Positions 17,761 through 25,980 are shown, counted from the first letter of the stretch. The stretch is 64,000 bases of DNA from Clostridia bacterium (GCA_017513245.1 JAFXGK010000010.1:39119-103118); one strand, 5' to 3'. The notes: generated by a model not told the origin, from the letters alone. A program made the numbers and translations.

Positions 17761-17790
17761 AAAAATGCAGGTCGAAAGACCTGCATTTTT
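17761..17790. terminator. Terminator after rubrerythrin, shared with the convergent nitrilase-GDPD gene
   Basis: 13-bp stem AAAAATGCAGGTC / GACCTGCATTTTT with a GAAA tetraloop, T-rich on both sides. Confidence 0.92.
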
Positions 17791-17795
17791 TATTT

Positions 17796-19403
17796 TTATT
17801 TTACTGCGTTTGCAACCTCTAAATAGTTGTTTGTAAGTATGGTGTCAACGCCCATATCGAGAAGCACCTGAGCGTCGGCCGGGTCGTCGGTGTAGAAGAC
17901 GTTACAGATAATTCCGTGGTCGTGCGCCTTCTTTATCATTTCCTCATTCATATACTGACGGAACATCTGCACCTTTTTGCAGCCGTGAAGAATTGCGCGG
18001 TCAACGATTTCCCACGGATCGTCGCCGAGGCCACAGCAGGTGGGAATATCGGGATAGGTTTCGCGCATATAATCGAGAGTTTCGTCACTCGGGGACATAA
18101 AGTACACGTGGCGACGGCAATCGTAACGGTCGACGAGCGCTACCGCCTTGTCGATTATTTCCTTGTTGCACTTGGTTTTCTGTCCGTCGGGCTTAATGTG
18201 AATGTTCATTACGGTGTGACCGGCGAATTTCTGAAGAATTTCTTCAAAAGTGGCAATACGAAGACCTGCAAACTTTTTATCAAACTTCGCGCCGAAGTCG
18301 AGCGCTTTGAGTTCGGCTAAGGTCTTTTCGCTTACCAATCCCTCGCCGTCCGATACTCGCTCAAGCACGGGGTCGTGGGTCGATACTATCTGACCGTCTG
18401 CTGTGAGCCAAAGGTCAAATTCAATCTCTTCCGCTCCGAGAGCTATCGCTGCGCCGAAGGCGGGCATACTGTTTTCGGGAGCCACTACCGAGAAGCCGCG
18501 GTGTGCGCAAACGCGGGGATATGCCATACGCTCGTCAAAGAGTGTGATAGCGGCGCCGCCGTTGCGATAAAGCCAAGGGCGACGGCCCTCTTCGATATAC
18601 TGCCAATGGGCCTTATCAACGCCCTTAAAGCCTGCGGCCTTATAATACTTTTTGTGGGGGTCGATTTCGGCGATGCCGAGGCCTATGCGGCTCTTCATAT
18701 CGCACAGCACCTCACCGTCGGGGGCGATAATGCAGCTACAGCCGCAGATATCGGAATCCTCACCGAGCGATACCGCACTGCGGATAAGATAAGCGTTTGT
18801 GTTATAGCAGAGGAAGCGGTTGATGATAGAAAGCGCCTCATGGCGGTCGGTTCGCTGATGGGAGCAACCGATTATTACGTCGATATCGCGGAGTGCCAAC
18901 GGAGCAAAATTCTCATAAAAATAGAAATCATAGCAGGTCATAAAGCCGAAGCGAATGCCCTCGATTTCTACGGTGTAAGGCTCGGCGAGCTGATAGCTGT
19001 AATCAACGCCCAGCTCGTTTCCGCCCTCGCGCTCGGTCTTGACCTCGCTGGGAGCAGGGTGAGCCTTATAGTATTTGCCGACGGTGTTACCGCTGCGGTC
19101 AATCGCGTGGGTGGTGTTTCTCCAACCGTCGTCGCATTTATCGGCAGCGTTTACAAACACGAGAGAATTACAGCGAATAGCGGTCTCGCGTGCTTTATCG
19201 AGTATAGTCTTGTTGTATTTTTCTATCATAGCATGGAAGTCGGCCTTGCTTGCCTGGTCGGCAGGAACGTCGGCGTATTCGGGGATAACTATGATATCCA
19301 TATCGGGTGTGCAGCTGTCAATGAGCGCACACTGGTCGTTAAAGCATTTTTCAGTGTCCTTCGGGTCGAAGGAATAATAGGGTTGAACAACGCAAACCTT
19401 CAT
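17796..19403 (-). CDS. Fusion: carbon-nitrogen hydrolase (nitrilase family) + glycerophosphodiester phosphodiesterase
   Basis: 535 aa with two enzymatic domains in one frame. Residues 1-285 are a nitrilase-superfamily amidase with the Glu-Lys-Cys triad: PEYAD (Glu), GKYYKAH (Lys) and MTCYDFYFYE (Cys near residue 164). From about residue 300 is a GDPD TIM barrel: AHRGFSVVAPENSMPAF, EIEFDLWLTADGQIVSTHD and MNIHIKP, giving the His, Glu/Asp and His residues. GDPD releases glycerol-3-phosphate from glycerophosphodiesters. No signal peptide, so cytosolic. The fusion suggests successive removal of an amide-linked and a phosphodiester-linked head group, but that is inference. RBS GGAGGA; a weak promoter (TAAAAT near 19436) lies upstream. 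Confidence 0.85.
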   Translation of the reverse strand: MKVCVVQPYYSFDPKDTEKCFNDQCALIDSCTPDMDIIVIPEYADVPADQASKADFHAMIEKYNKTILDKARETAIRCNSLVFVNAADKCDDGWRNTTHAIDRSGNTVGKYYKAHPAPSEVKTEREGGNELGVDYSYQLAEPYTVEIEGIRFGFMTCYDFYFYENFAPLALRDIDVIIGCSHQRTDRHEALSIINRFLCYNTNAYLIRSAVSLGEDSDICGCSCIIAPDGEVLCDMKSRIGLGIAEIDPHKKYYKAAGFKGVDKAHWQYIEEGRRPWLYRNGGAAITLFDERMAYPRVCAHRGFSVVAPENSMPAFGAAIALGAEEIEFDLWLTADGQIVSTHDPVLERVSDGEGLVSEKTLAELKALDFGAKFDKKFAGLRIATFEEILQKFAGHTVMNIHIKPDGQKTKCNKEIIDKAVALVDRYDCRRHVYFMSPSDETLDYMRETYPDIPTCCGLGDDPWEIVDRAILHGCKKVQMFRQYMNEEMIKKAHDHGIICNVFYTDDPADAQVLLDMGVDTILTNNYLEVANAVK

Positions 19404-19459
19404 TTTCTTGTCCTCCTCGGATTGGTTTATTTCATTTTAACATATCGCCGTCATAAAAT

Positions 19460-19490
19460 AAAGAGCCTTTGAAAAAATCAAAGGCTCTTT
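19460..19490. terminator. Terminator after the carboxypeptidase gene
   Basis: 13-bp stem AAAGAGCCTTTGA / TCAAAGGCTCTTT with a 5-base loop, directly past the stop at 19492 on the minus strand. Confidence 0.9.
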
Positions 19491-19491
19491 A

Positions 19492-20553
19492 TTATTTAGC
19501 GTACATACTAAACAGATTTATTTGGTCGTATACCGCGGGCCAGCGGCTGTCGCCCTTAGCGGTAATACATATATATTCACTGCCGTCATCGGCCTTGCCA
19601 AAGGCCGCAATACAGTAGCCGGCTTGGTCGGTATAGCCCGTCTTGCCGCCCAAAATATCCGAGCCTTCGGGCTCGGTGCCGTACATATAGCTGAAAATAG
19701 TGCTTGTAAGCGGCACTCCCGACGGGTGCTTATCGGTCGGGGCGGTGGTGTACTGATAGGTTTCCATTATCTCGCGGCAAAGCGGATGCTTCAGCGCCTC
19801 CGAAAGGATTGCCGCCATGTCGTAGGCGGTTGAATAGTTTTGCTTATCGTGTAGGCCTGTTACGTTGGCAAAGTGGGTATTCTTAAGCCCCATGTCCTTT
19901 GCCTTCTTGTTCATAAGTTTCAAAAAGTCCTTTATGCTACCGCTTGTAGCAATGGCGACACTTTCGGCAGCCTCAGCGCCCGAGGGGAGCACCGTTCCGT
20001 AAAGCAGGTCGCGTATCGTTACGGCCTCACCGTCAAGGAAGCCCGCAAGTGTGGCCTCTTCACGGTAGAGGGGGTCGATTATCGCGTTGGTTACGGTAAA
20101 GGTTTTATCAAGGTCGGGATTGTTTTCGAATGCGACAAGCAAGGTCATTATCTTGGTAAGAGAGGCCGGATATATGCGCTCGTGCATGGATTTCGAGGCA
20201 ATTATCTCGTTCTTTTCAAGGCTTAAAATTGCCACAAAGCGGCTGTTAACATCGCTCGGCGTTTCCATATCGGCGGCGACTTTCGGCAAAGTCGGTTCCG
20301 GCTGTTGCTCGACCGAGGAGGTGTATTCCACCTCGCTTTGGGGAAGGTCGGCATCGCTTACCTCTTTTTTTCCGCAGGAAGAAACGATTACGGATATTAA
20401 AATAATTATAGCGAGCAAAACAACCGCGGCTCTTATCACAAGGCGGATAATTGCACGGCGGCGGCGCGCCTTTTTGATGGCCTGCTTTCGCTCGTTATAG
20501 CGGCGACGGAGCGCCTCATCCATTTGTTCTGTATTTTGCTCCTCCGGATACAT
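19492..20553 (-). CDS. D-alanyl-D-alanine carboxypeptidase (peptidase S11, membrane-anchored)
   Basis: 353 aa. A charged cytoplasmic N-terminus (residues 1-36) and a membrane segment (37-59) precede a Ser/Pro-rich linker. The penicillin-binding domain has SLTK (131-134, nucleophile Ser131), SGA at 191-193 where Ser-x-Asn is usual, and KTG at 304-306. It trims the terminal D-Ala of peptidoglycan stem peptides outside the membrane. Unlike DacA/DacF it is anchored at the N-terminus, and little sequence follows the catalytic domain. It lies 16 bases after the Rnf-like genes and shares their strand, so it is probably in their operon. Confidence 0.88.
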   Translation of the reverse strand: MYPEEQNTEQMDEALRRRYNERKQAIKKARRRRAIIRLVIRAAVVLLAIIILISVIVSSCGKKEVSDADLPQSEVEYTSSVEQQPEPTLPKVAADMETPSDVNSRFVAILSLEKNEIIASKSMHERIYPASLTKIMTLLVAFENNPDLDKTFTVTNAIIDPLYREEATLAGFLDGEAVTIRDLLYGTVLPSGAEAAESVAIATSGSIKDFLKLMNKKAKDMGLKNTHFANVTGLHDKQNYSTAYDMAAILSEALKHPLCREIMETYQYTTAPTDKHPSGVPLTSTIFSYMYGTEPEGSDILGGKTGYTDQAGYCIAAFGKADDGSEYICITAKGDSRWPAVYDQINLFSMYAK

Positions 20554-20569
20554 CCGTTTTCATTCCCCT

Positions 20570-21127
20570 TTATGCAACGCCCTGCCAGCCGTAAAGCACG
20601 AGGGCAATTATTGCGGTAATTATAAGATCAAGCGGCAATCCTGCCAAACTTTTAGGTACGCGGGTGTGCTTTACGGACAGTCGCGCACAGAAGAATATGC
20701 ACAGCACGAGCAGCAGTCCCAGTCCGTAGAACAGCGCCGACAGCAAAGCATACCCGTAATTTGCGCGCTCGGCACAGATGCAGCAAATGCCCATAATGGT
20801 GCCGAACATAACGGCGCCCCGATCCGACGAGAAGGCCGAAAAGGATTTCGGCATCAGCAGTTTTCCTGCGTAATATGCGGCCGCGCATACTAATATAAGT
20901 ATAAGCGTTTTAAAGCAGGCAATACCCATAGGTATAACCATAAATTTGTATATCGGGTAAATAACCGCGGTGCAGGCAATGCCTGCCACGGTTATCGCAG
21001 CGCCGAGAGATGCGCTTTTTCGCAGCGTATCGGTCGAGAGTATGCTGTTGCCGATTCCTATAGTGCGGAAACAAATAAGATTATCGGCCAGCACGCCTGC
21101 CAACAGTAAAACCAAAATCTCACGCAT
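20570..21127 (-). CDS. RnfA-like membrane protein lacking the usual first iron-ligand Cys
   Basis: 185 aa with about six hydrophobic helices and RnfA/NqrE-like layout (opening LLLAGVLADN, then CAERANYGYALLSALFYGLGL). In canonical RnfA a GICPFLG segment supplies a Cys that coordinates iron with a partner Cys from the second inverted repeat; here the matching stretch reads TIGIGNSIL, without Cys. The second half still has CCICAERA. It overlaps the RnfE-like gene by 8 bases. The alignment was done by eye, so the missing ligand needs checking. Confidence 0.75.
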   Translation of the reverse strand: MREILVLLLAGVLADNLICFRTIGIGNSILSTDTLRKSASLGAAITVAGIACTAVIYPIYKFMVIPMGIACFKTLILILVCAAAYYAGKLLMPKSFSAFSSDRGAVMFGTIMGICCICAERANYGYALLSALFYGLGLLLVLCIFFCARLSVKHTRVPKSLAGLPLDLIITAIIALVLYGWQGVA

Positions 21128-21686
21128 TGGCCGAATCCTCCTTTGCTATATACTGGAGGACGGCTATGAACAGGGCGATTACGAATATCGCGCCTGCAGG
21201 AAGCGCCAGAACTGCAATGGGATCAAAAAGCTTTCGCGTAACCGAAACGCCAAAAAGCGTGCCGAGACCGATTAGCTCACGCAGAATTCCGATTATTACC
21301 ATCAGTGCGGCGAAAAGACCGCCCTCGACCAGCGCAAACAGCATGGTTGATTTTGCACCCTTGCGGCTGCTGGAAAGACCGAGCAGTAAAAGCGCGGGCA
21401 CGGCGCACAGCGGCATAAAGGTTTCGGCGCCGGCATCGGCCGAAAGACGGCCCTCGGTAAACATCTGAACAAGCGATATACCGAGCGCAATGACAATAAT
21501 TATAACTATATTCTTAACGCTTGCGGGCACGATTTTATCGCCCAGAAGGCGAACGCCGCAGGCAAGCAAAAGCGATATAAATACCGCCAGCGCACAAAAC
21601 AGCGCGTTAGACGCCGTAACGGTAAGGCACAGCACGGGGATTATCGCGAAGGTAAGCACCAGGAGTTTTCTGCAAAGTCTTCTCAT
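21120..21686 (-). CDS. RnfE-like membrane protein lacking usual Cys ligands
   Basis: 188 aa, about six hydrophobic helices; recognisable by ILRELIGLGTLFGVSVTRKLFDP, a typical RnfE/NqrD segment. Canonical RnfE has Cys in GTCPTLAVT and VNCIILG contexts; here the first region reads AIIPVLCLTVTAS and the second PLCAVPALLLLGLSSS, so neither Cys is at its normal place. It overlaps both neighbours (8 bases with the RnfA-like gene, 4 bases with the stub upstream), so translation is coupled. Confidence 0.75.
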   Translation of the reverse strand: MRRLCRKLLVLTFAIIPVLCLTVTASNALFCALAVFISLLLACGVRLLGDKIVPASVKNIVIIIVIALGISLVQMFTEGRLSADAGAETFMPLCAVPALLLLGLSSSRKGAKSTMLFALVEGGLFAALMVIIGILRELIGLGTLFGVSVTRKLFDPIAVLALPAGAIFVIALFIAVLQYIAKEDSANA

Positions 21687-21868
21687 AACGCCACCTCACT
21701 TTGCGACGACGAAGTATCATCAGCCTTTGGGGAATCATCGTGAAGGATTAAATGCGCGCAGAGAATAAGCCCTGCCGTCAAAAGCAGAGCCGCGGCCACC
21801 GCGACAACCTTATGGGCAACGCTGCCGACAAAGGGAGTAAAGAGGGATTTTATATCAGGCTTTTTCAT
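21683..21868 (-). CDS. 61-aa single-helix protein in the RnfG position
   Basis: A short protein with one hydrophobic helix (residues about 20-42: HKVVAVAAALLLTAGLILC) and a Ser/Asp-rich tail. It lies between rnfD-like and rnfE-like genes and overlaps both (14 and 4 bases), exactly where rnfG sits in complete D-G-E-A operons. RnfG starts with such a helix but continues with an FMN-binding domain of about 150 residues, absent here. I read it as a reduced RnfG; the coupling at both ends argues that it is translated. Confidence 0.6.
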   Translation of the reverse strand: MKKPDIKSLFTPFVGSVAHKVVAVAAALLLTAGLILCAHLILHDDSPKADDTSSSQSEVAL

Positions 21869-22751
21869 ACGGCTTCTCCCCCTTTTTCTTTATTTCGGGT
21901 ATCGCTTCAAACAACGGGCGTATAAGGTTTACCGTGAGGGCGGCAAAGTACACACCCTCCTCAACCGCGGCATACCTGCGGATTATTACGGTAAGCAACG
22001 CAAACGCCGCGCTGTAGGCTATCTGCCCCATAAAGCCCGAGGGGGCCAAATTGCGATCGGGCAGTATAAATATCGCCGCAAGCAGCACGCCGCCGCCAAG
22101 TATTGCCGTTAAAACGTCGACCCCGAAGAGGAACGAAAACAGCGCCGTAAAGGCAACGGCAAACACGGGGATTACGGGCGAAATTACACGGCGCAGGCAA
22201 AGATAAAGCGCGCCGAGCAGCAAAAATACCGCCGGAGTTTCGCCTATGGCGCCTGCGTGCGCGCCAAAAATCAGCTGGCGCAGAGTAAAACCCGAGGTTA
22301 TCTGCGTGGGCAGGTTTGTGAAGGCTTCATTGTAATAAAAAAGTCCCGGAAAGCACAAAAAACAGAGCACCGCACCAAAAGCTACGGGGCTTACGATCTC
22401 ACAGCCGTTTCCGCCAAACATAACGCGCGCGACTATTACCGCCGCCACGGTGCACACCATTGCGGCAGGAATAGAAAATCCCGAGGGCATGGTCATGGCG
22501 ATAAGTAATCCGCACACCAGCGCCGACAAATCGCGTACGTCCTCGCGAACGCCCAAAAGCTTTGCCGATAAAAACGCGGCGACAACCGCGCACACCATAC
22601 AGCAAAGCAGCATTAACAGCGCGTGCATTCCGAAATAAACACAGCCCGCTATTGCGGCAGGTAATAAGGCTATTAAAATATCAAGCGTTCGGTCGAACAC
22701 CGTGGTATCCTTTGGGGTTATTAGCTTATTCAAAAAACCGCTGTTTCCCAA
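21855..22751 (-). CDS. RnfD-like membrane protein
   Basis: 298 aa, about nine to ten hydrophobic helices. The recognisable RnfD/NqrB segments are LVCGLLIAMTMPSG, VARVMFGGNGCEIVSPVAFG and GAIGETPAVFLLLGALYLCLRRVISPVIP. The last contains the Thr context at which FMN is covalently attached in canonical RnfD, so that flavin site seems kept. The start is TTG at 22751 with GGAGG 8 bases upstream. It is the first gene of the D-stub-E-A-carboxypeptidase unit. RnfB and RnfC genes are not adjacent, so electron entry as in normal Rnf is not provided here. Confidence 0.78.
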   Translation of the reverse strand: MGNSGFLNKLITPKDTTVFDRTLDILIALLPAAIAGCVYFGMHALLMLLCCMVCAVVAAFLSAKLLGVREDVRDLSALVCGLLIAMTMPSGFSIPAAMVCTVAAVIVARVMFGGNGCEIVSPVAFGAVLCFLCFPGLFYYNEAFTNLPTQITSGFTLRQLIFGAHAGAIGETPAVFLLLGALYLCLRRVISPVIPVFAVAFTALFSFLFGVDVLTAILGGGVLLAAIFILPDRNLAPSGFMGQIAYSAAFALLTVIIRRYAAVEEGVYFAALTVNLIRPLFEAIPEIKKKGEKPYEKA

Positions 22752-22790
22752 TACCTTCGCCTCCGTGGTTACAAACTTGTTACTTTTATT

Positions 22791-22819
22791 ATGATACTAC
22801 AAAACAGTTAATATTACAA
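22791..22819 (-). promoter_or_regulatory. Promoter of the Rnf-like operon
   Basis: Minus-strand TTGTAA (22819-22814), 17 bp, TATCAT (22796-22791), divergent from the zur promoter. Confidence 0.6.
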
Positions 22820-22831
22820 GTCTAAATTAAC

Positions 22832-22860
22832 TTGACAAACTAACCGACAGCCTATAAAAT
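22832..22860 (+). promoter_or_regulatory. zur-znu promoter
   Basis: TTGACA (22832-22837), 17 bp, TAAAAT (22855-22860). The Fur-type palindrome begins three bases downstream, over the expected transcription start. Confidence 0.7.
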
Positions 22861-22862
22861 TG

Positions 22863-22885
22863 AAATTGAAAATCATTTTCAATTT
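22863..22885. promoter_or_regulatory. Fur/Zur box, perfect 11-1-11 palindrome
   Basis: AAATTGAAAAT, central C, ATTTTCAATTT: a perfect 23-bp inverted repeat with the TTGAAAATnATTTTCAA core of Fur-family operators. Placed on the start point, it should let metal-loaded regulator repress its own gene and the znuACB genes behind it. Confidence 0.85.
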
Positions 22886-22898
22886 GGGAGGGACTGTT

Positions 22899-23294
22899 TT
22901 GGCTACGCGCGCAAGCTACAATACACGACCGCTTCGACTTATCCGCGAAACGCTGGCAGACAGCGAACACTCGCATATGACGGTTGAAGAAATCTTATCC
23001 AACCTGAAAGAACGTGGCGAAAAAATCGGTCTTACCACCGTTTACCGCAACCTTGACAAGCTTTGCGAACAGGGCGAGGTTAAGAAATACCGGGGAGACG
23101 GCGGCTACTGTTTCGGACTGGCTGACCGTTGCGAGCACCATTTTCATCTGCGCTGCGAAAGTTGCGGCCGACTTTTGCACATTGAGTGTGAGAAGGTACA
23201 ACAGCTTTCAGACCACGTATCGGTACATCACGGCTTCCGCGTTGATAATTCAAAAACGGTGCTTTACGGCACGTGCGGAGATTGTGCAAAATGA
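22899..23294 (+). CDS. zur: Fur-family regulator, probably Zur (zinc uptake repressor)
   Basis: 131 aa from the TTG at 22899, which has GGGAGGG 8 bases upstream; the frame extends to 22860, but that stretch lies in the operator. The winged helix (MTVEEILSNLKERGEKIGLTTVYRNLDKL) precedes the dimerisation domain with CEHHFHLRCESCG and GTCGDC, giving two Cys pairs for the structural zinc and His ligands for the sensing site. Zur is chosen over Fur because it overlaps znuA by four bases. PerR is unlikely in this setting. Confidence 0.85.
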   Translation: MATRASYNTRPLRLIRETLADSEHSHMTVEEILSNLKERGEKIGLTTVYRNLDKLCEQGEVKKYRGDGGYCFGLADRCEHHFHLRCESCGRLLHIECEKVQQLSDHVSVHHGFRVDNSKTVLYGTCGDCAK

Positions 23295-24202
23295 AGAAAA
23301 TAAGTTTAATTTTAGCGGCGCTTGTGCTGTTTGTTTGCGGTTGCACGGCCAAGCGGGAGCCTGCCGACAAACTCTCGGTTGTGGCCACCGTATTCCCGGC
23401 CTATGATTTTGCCCGCGCAGTATGCGGCGATGATGCCGCAGTTTCGATGCTGCTTGAGCCGGGCGTTGAAGTTCATTCCTTTGAGCCGACGGCCGAGGAT
23501 ATAATAAAAATCGAAAACGCCGACCTATTTATCTATACGGGCGGCGAGGGCGACGTTTGGGTTGAGCGCATACTTAAAAGCATCGGCAACTCCGACCTGA
23601 CCGTAATCAAAATGGTTGATGAATCAGCCCTGATTCACACCCACCATGACCATAATCACGGCCACTCGCACGAGGAAGCCGACGAACACGTTTGGCTCTC
23701 GCCTGATAACGCAAAAAGTATCGTTTCGGCCATATGCGGCGCGGCAAGCGGCCTCGACCCCGAAAAAGCCGACCGTTATCAAAAAAGGGCCGGTGACTAC
23801 TGCGCTGAAATCACCCGTCTCGCAAGCGAGACCAAAGAAGTCATAGCGTCCGCAAAGCATAGGACAATCGCGGTAGCTGATAGGTTCCCGCTTAAATATT
23901 TATGCGAATACTATTCGCTCGAATACACCGCCGCCTTCGACGCCTGCGACCATTTGGCCGATGCCGACGCAAAGACGGTTATGCGCCTGATAGACACCGT
24001 GAAAAAAGAGGGGCTGTCGCACGTTTTCTATATTGAAAACGGCTCGGGCTACCTTGCCGACACGGTCTGTGAGGCTACGGGGGCCGAAAAGCTCATGCTA
24101 AATTCGATGCACACCGTAAGTCACGAGGATTTTTGCTCGGGACTCACCTATTTGGATATTATGGAACACAATAAAACCGTACTTGAAAGGGGGCTTAACT
24201 GA
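23291..24202 (+). CDS. znuA: Zinc ABC transporter substrate-binding lipoprotein ZnuA
   Basis: 303 aa from the ATG at 23291, overlapping zur by ATGA; an upstream ATG lies inside zur and would spoil the signal peptide. A lipobox LFVCGC places the lipidated Cys at residue 18. The cluster A-1 metal-binding fold shows FPAYDFARAVCG, PGVEVHSFEPT (His ligand) and DEHVWLSPDNA. Between them is a His-rich loop (HTHHDHNHGHSH) typical of zinc rather than manganese binders. It captures zinc outside the membrane for ZnuBC. Confidence 0.92.
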   Translation: MKKISLILAALVLFVCGCTAKREPADKLSVVATVFPAYDFARAVCGDDAAVSMLLEPGVEVHSFEPTAEDIIKIENADLFIYTGGEGDVWVERILKSIGNSDLTVIKMVDESALIHTHHDHNHGHSHEEADEHVWLSPDNAKSIVSAICGAASGLDPEKADRYQKRAGDYCAEITRLASETKEVIASAKHRTIAVADRFPLKYLCEYYSLEYTAAFDACDHLADADAKTVMRLIDTVKKEGLSHVFYIENGSGYLADTVCEATGAEKLMLNSMHTVSHEDFCSGLTYLDIMEHNKTVLERGLN

Positions 24203-24906
24203 TGCCGATTATCGAGGTTAAAAATCTTTATAAAAGCTATTCCCGCCGCGCGGTGTTGCGCGACCTTAACCTCTCGGTTGAGGAGGGCGACCACCTCTAT
24301 ATAGTGGGCGAAAACGGCACCGGCAAAAGCACCCTTATAAAACTTTTGCTTGGTCTTATTGAGCCCGACAGCGGCGAAATCGTTTTTTCGAAAAACCGCA
24401 AAACGAAGATTGGTTATCTTCCTCAGCAAACCGAAATTCAAACCGACTTCCCTGCCTCGGTTCGCGAGGTTGTGCTATCGGGAACGCTGGGCGGCAAGCG
24501 CCTCCCCCTTTATACCGCGCGCGACAAAAAACTTGCCCGTGATATGATGGAAAAACTAAATGTTTCGGATATTGAACGCCGCTCCTTCCGTGAACTTTCG
24601 GGCGGTCAGCAGCAGCGCGTGCTTTTGGCCCGCGCCCTCTGCGCAACGGGAGGAATTCTTCTGCTCGACGAGCCCATAACGGGTCTCGACCCCGTTGCTA
24701 CGGCTGAGTTCTACCGTCTGACCGAGCAGCTCCACAGCGAGGGCGTTACCATTATTACGGTATCGCACGACGTTTCCTGCGCGGTGCACTACGGCAACAA
24801 AATTCTGCACCTCGGGCACGGCGAATATTTCTTCGGCTCGTCACACGAATACGCTCATTCGGCGTTGGGCAAAGCCATGCTTGCGGGAGGACACTGCCAT
24901 GATTAA
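24202..24906 (+). CDS. znuC: Zinc ABC transporter ATP-binding protein ZnuC
   Basis: 234 aa. Walker A GENGTGKST (near residue 37), signature LSGGQQQR (near residue 133), Walker B ILLLDEP and the switch His in TVSHD are present. It shares one base with znuA and overlaps znuB by 8 bases. It powers zinc import. Confidence 0.93.
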   Translation: MPIIEVKNLYKSYSRRAVLRDLNLSVEEGDHLYIVGENGTGKSTLIKLLLGLIEPDSGEIVFSKNRKTKIGYLPQQTEIQTDFPASVREVVLSGTLGGKRLPLYTARDKKLARDMMEKLNVSDIERRSFRELSGGQQQRVLLARALCATGGILLLDEPITGLDPVATAEFYRLTEQLHSEGVTIITVSHDVSCAVHYGNKILHLGHGEYFFGSSHEYAHSALGKAMLAGGHCHD

Positions 24907-25732
24907 TGAACTTCTCGGTCTGTTTTCATATCCGTTTGCCCTGCGCGCGCTGCTTGTGGGACTATTAATTTCGGTCTGCGCGGCGCTTTTGGGTACAAGC
25001 CTTGTGCTTAAGCGTTTTTCGGGGCTGGGTGACGGTCTTTCGCACGTCGGGTTCGGCGCCTCGGCGCTGGGACTCGCTTTTGGCGTGGCTCCGCTTTATA
25101 TCGCCATCCCTGCCGTGCTGTTGGCGGCTTTTGGCCTTCTGCAGCTTAATAAAAGCGGCAAGGTAAAGGGCGACGCCGCGATTGCCGCGGTTTCGGGAAG
25201 CGCGCTGGCCGTTGGTGTTACGGCGGCCAAGCTTTCGAGCGGTATGAACGTTGATATTAATAATTTTATGTTCGGCAGCATATATACTCTAAGCGGACGG
25301 GACGTGTTGGTTACCGCCGTACTATGCGCCGTGGTGCTTTTGCTCTTCGTGGTGTTTTATAATAAGCTCTTTGCCGTCACCTTTGACGAAAGCTTTTCCT
25401 CGGCCACGGGAATTCGCGTATCGCGCTATAACGCGCTTCTTTCCTGCCTTACTGCCGTCACGGTGGTAATCGGTATGCGTATGTTGGGCGCACTGCTGAT
25501 TTCGAGCCTGCTCGTCTTCCCTTCACTAACGGCAGGGCGCGTCTGCCGTTCGTATAGAGGAGTAATTCTCTGCTCACTGCTTGTAAGCGTTTCTGCGTTT
25601 TTAATCGGTCTTATCGCTTCGTTTGCGTTTTCTACTCCGCCCGGAGCCAGCGTAGTGCTTGCGAACCTTGTGTTTTTCTGCGTTTTCTTCGCGGTTTCGG
25701 TCGTAATGGGACGTCTTAAAACAAAAAGATAA
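24899..25732 (+). CDS. znuB: Zinc ABC transporter permease ZnuB
   Basis: 277 aa from the ATG at 24899, with GGGAGG 8 bases upstream inside znuC. An ABC-3 family membrane protein with about eight helices: LVLKRFSGLGDGLSHVGFGASALG near the N-terminus and GALLISSLLVFPSLTAGRVCRSYRG for the coupling region. It completes the zur-znuA-znuC-znuB operon. No clear terminator follows before the tRNA promoter. Confidence 0.93.
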   Translation: MINELLGLFSYPFALRALLVGLLISVCAALLGTSLVLKRFSGLGDGLSHVGFGASALGLAFGVAPLYIAIPAVLLAAFGLLQLNKSGKVKGDAAIAAVSGSALAVGVTAAKLSSGMNVDINNFMFGSIYTLSGRDVLVTAVLCAVVLLLFVVFYNKLFAVTFDESFSSATGIRVSRYNALLSCLTAVTVVIGMRMLGALLISSLLVFPSLTAGRVCRSYRGVILCSLLVSVSAFLIGLIASFAFSTPPGASVVLANLVFFCVFFAVSVVMGRLKTKR

Positions 25733-25751
25733 GCAAAATATAAAAAAATAC

Positions 25752-25779
25752 TTGCAAAATAATATTTTTGTGGTATAAT
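25752..25779 (+). promoter_or_regulatory. tRNA-fMet promoter
   Basis: TTGCAA, 16-bp spacer, TGG-TATAAT (extended -10). The pre-tRNA leader folds as AGGCACC / GGTGCCT (25784-25806) just before the mature 5' end. Confidence 0.8.
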
Positions 25780-25812
25780 AATCAGGCACCCTAAAAAGAG
25801 GTGCCTAAATAT

Positions 25813-25888
<76 letters not shown>

Positions 25889-25895
25889 ACAATGC

Positions 25896-25912
25896 GCACC
25901 GAAAAAGATATC
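25896..25912 (+). repeat. 17-bp module inverted repeat, left end of module 1
   Basis: GCACCGAAAAAGATATC, starting 8 bases after the tRNA CCA end. Its exact reverse complement is at 27334-27350; variants with one change each are at 27724-27740 and 28678-28694. Confidence 0.85.
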
Positions 25913-25918
25913 GGTGCG

Positions 25919-25951
25919 AAAACCCCGAAACCACCGCGGTTTCGGGGTTTT
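25919..25951 (+). terminator. tRNA-fMet terminator
   Basis: 14-bp stem AAAACCCCGAAACC / GGTTTCGGGGTTTT with a 5-base loop and a short T run. Confidence 0.88.
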
Positions 25952-25980
25952 CTTCTGCCATTTTTCAAAGTGAAATTCAG

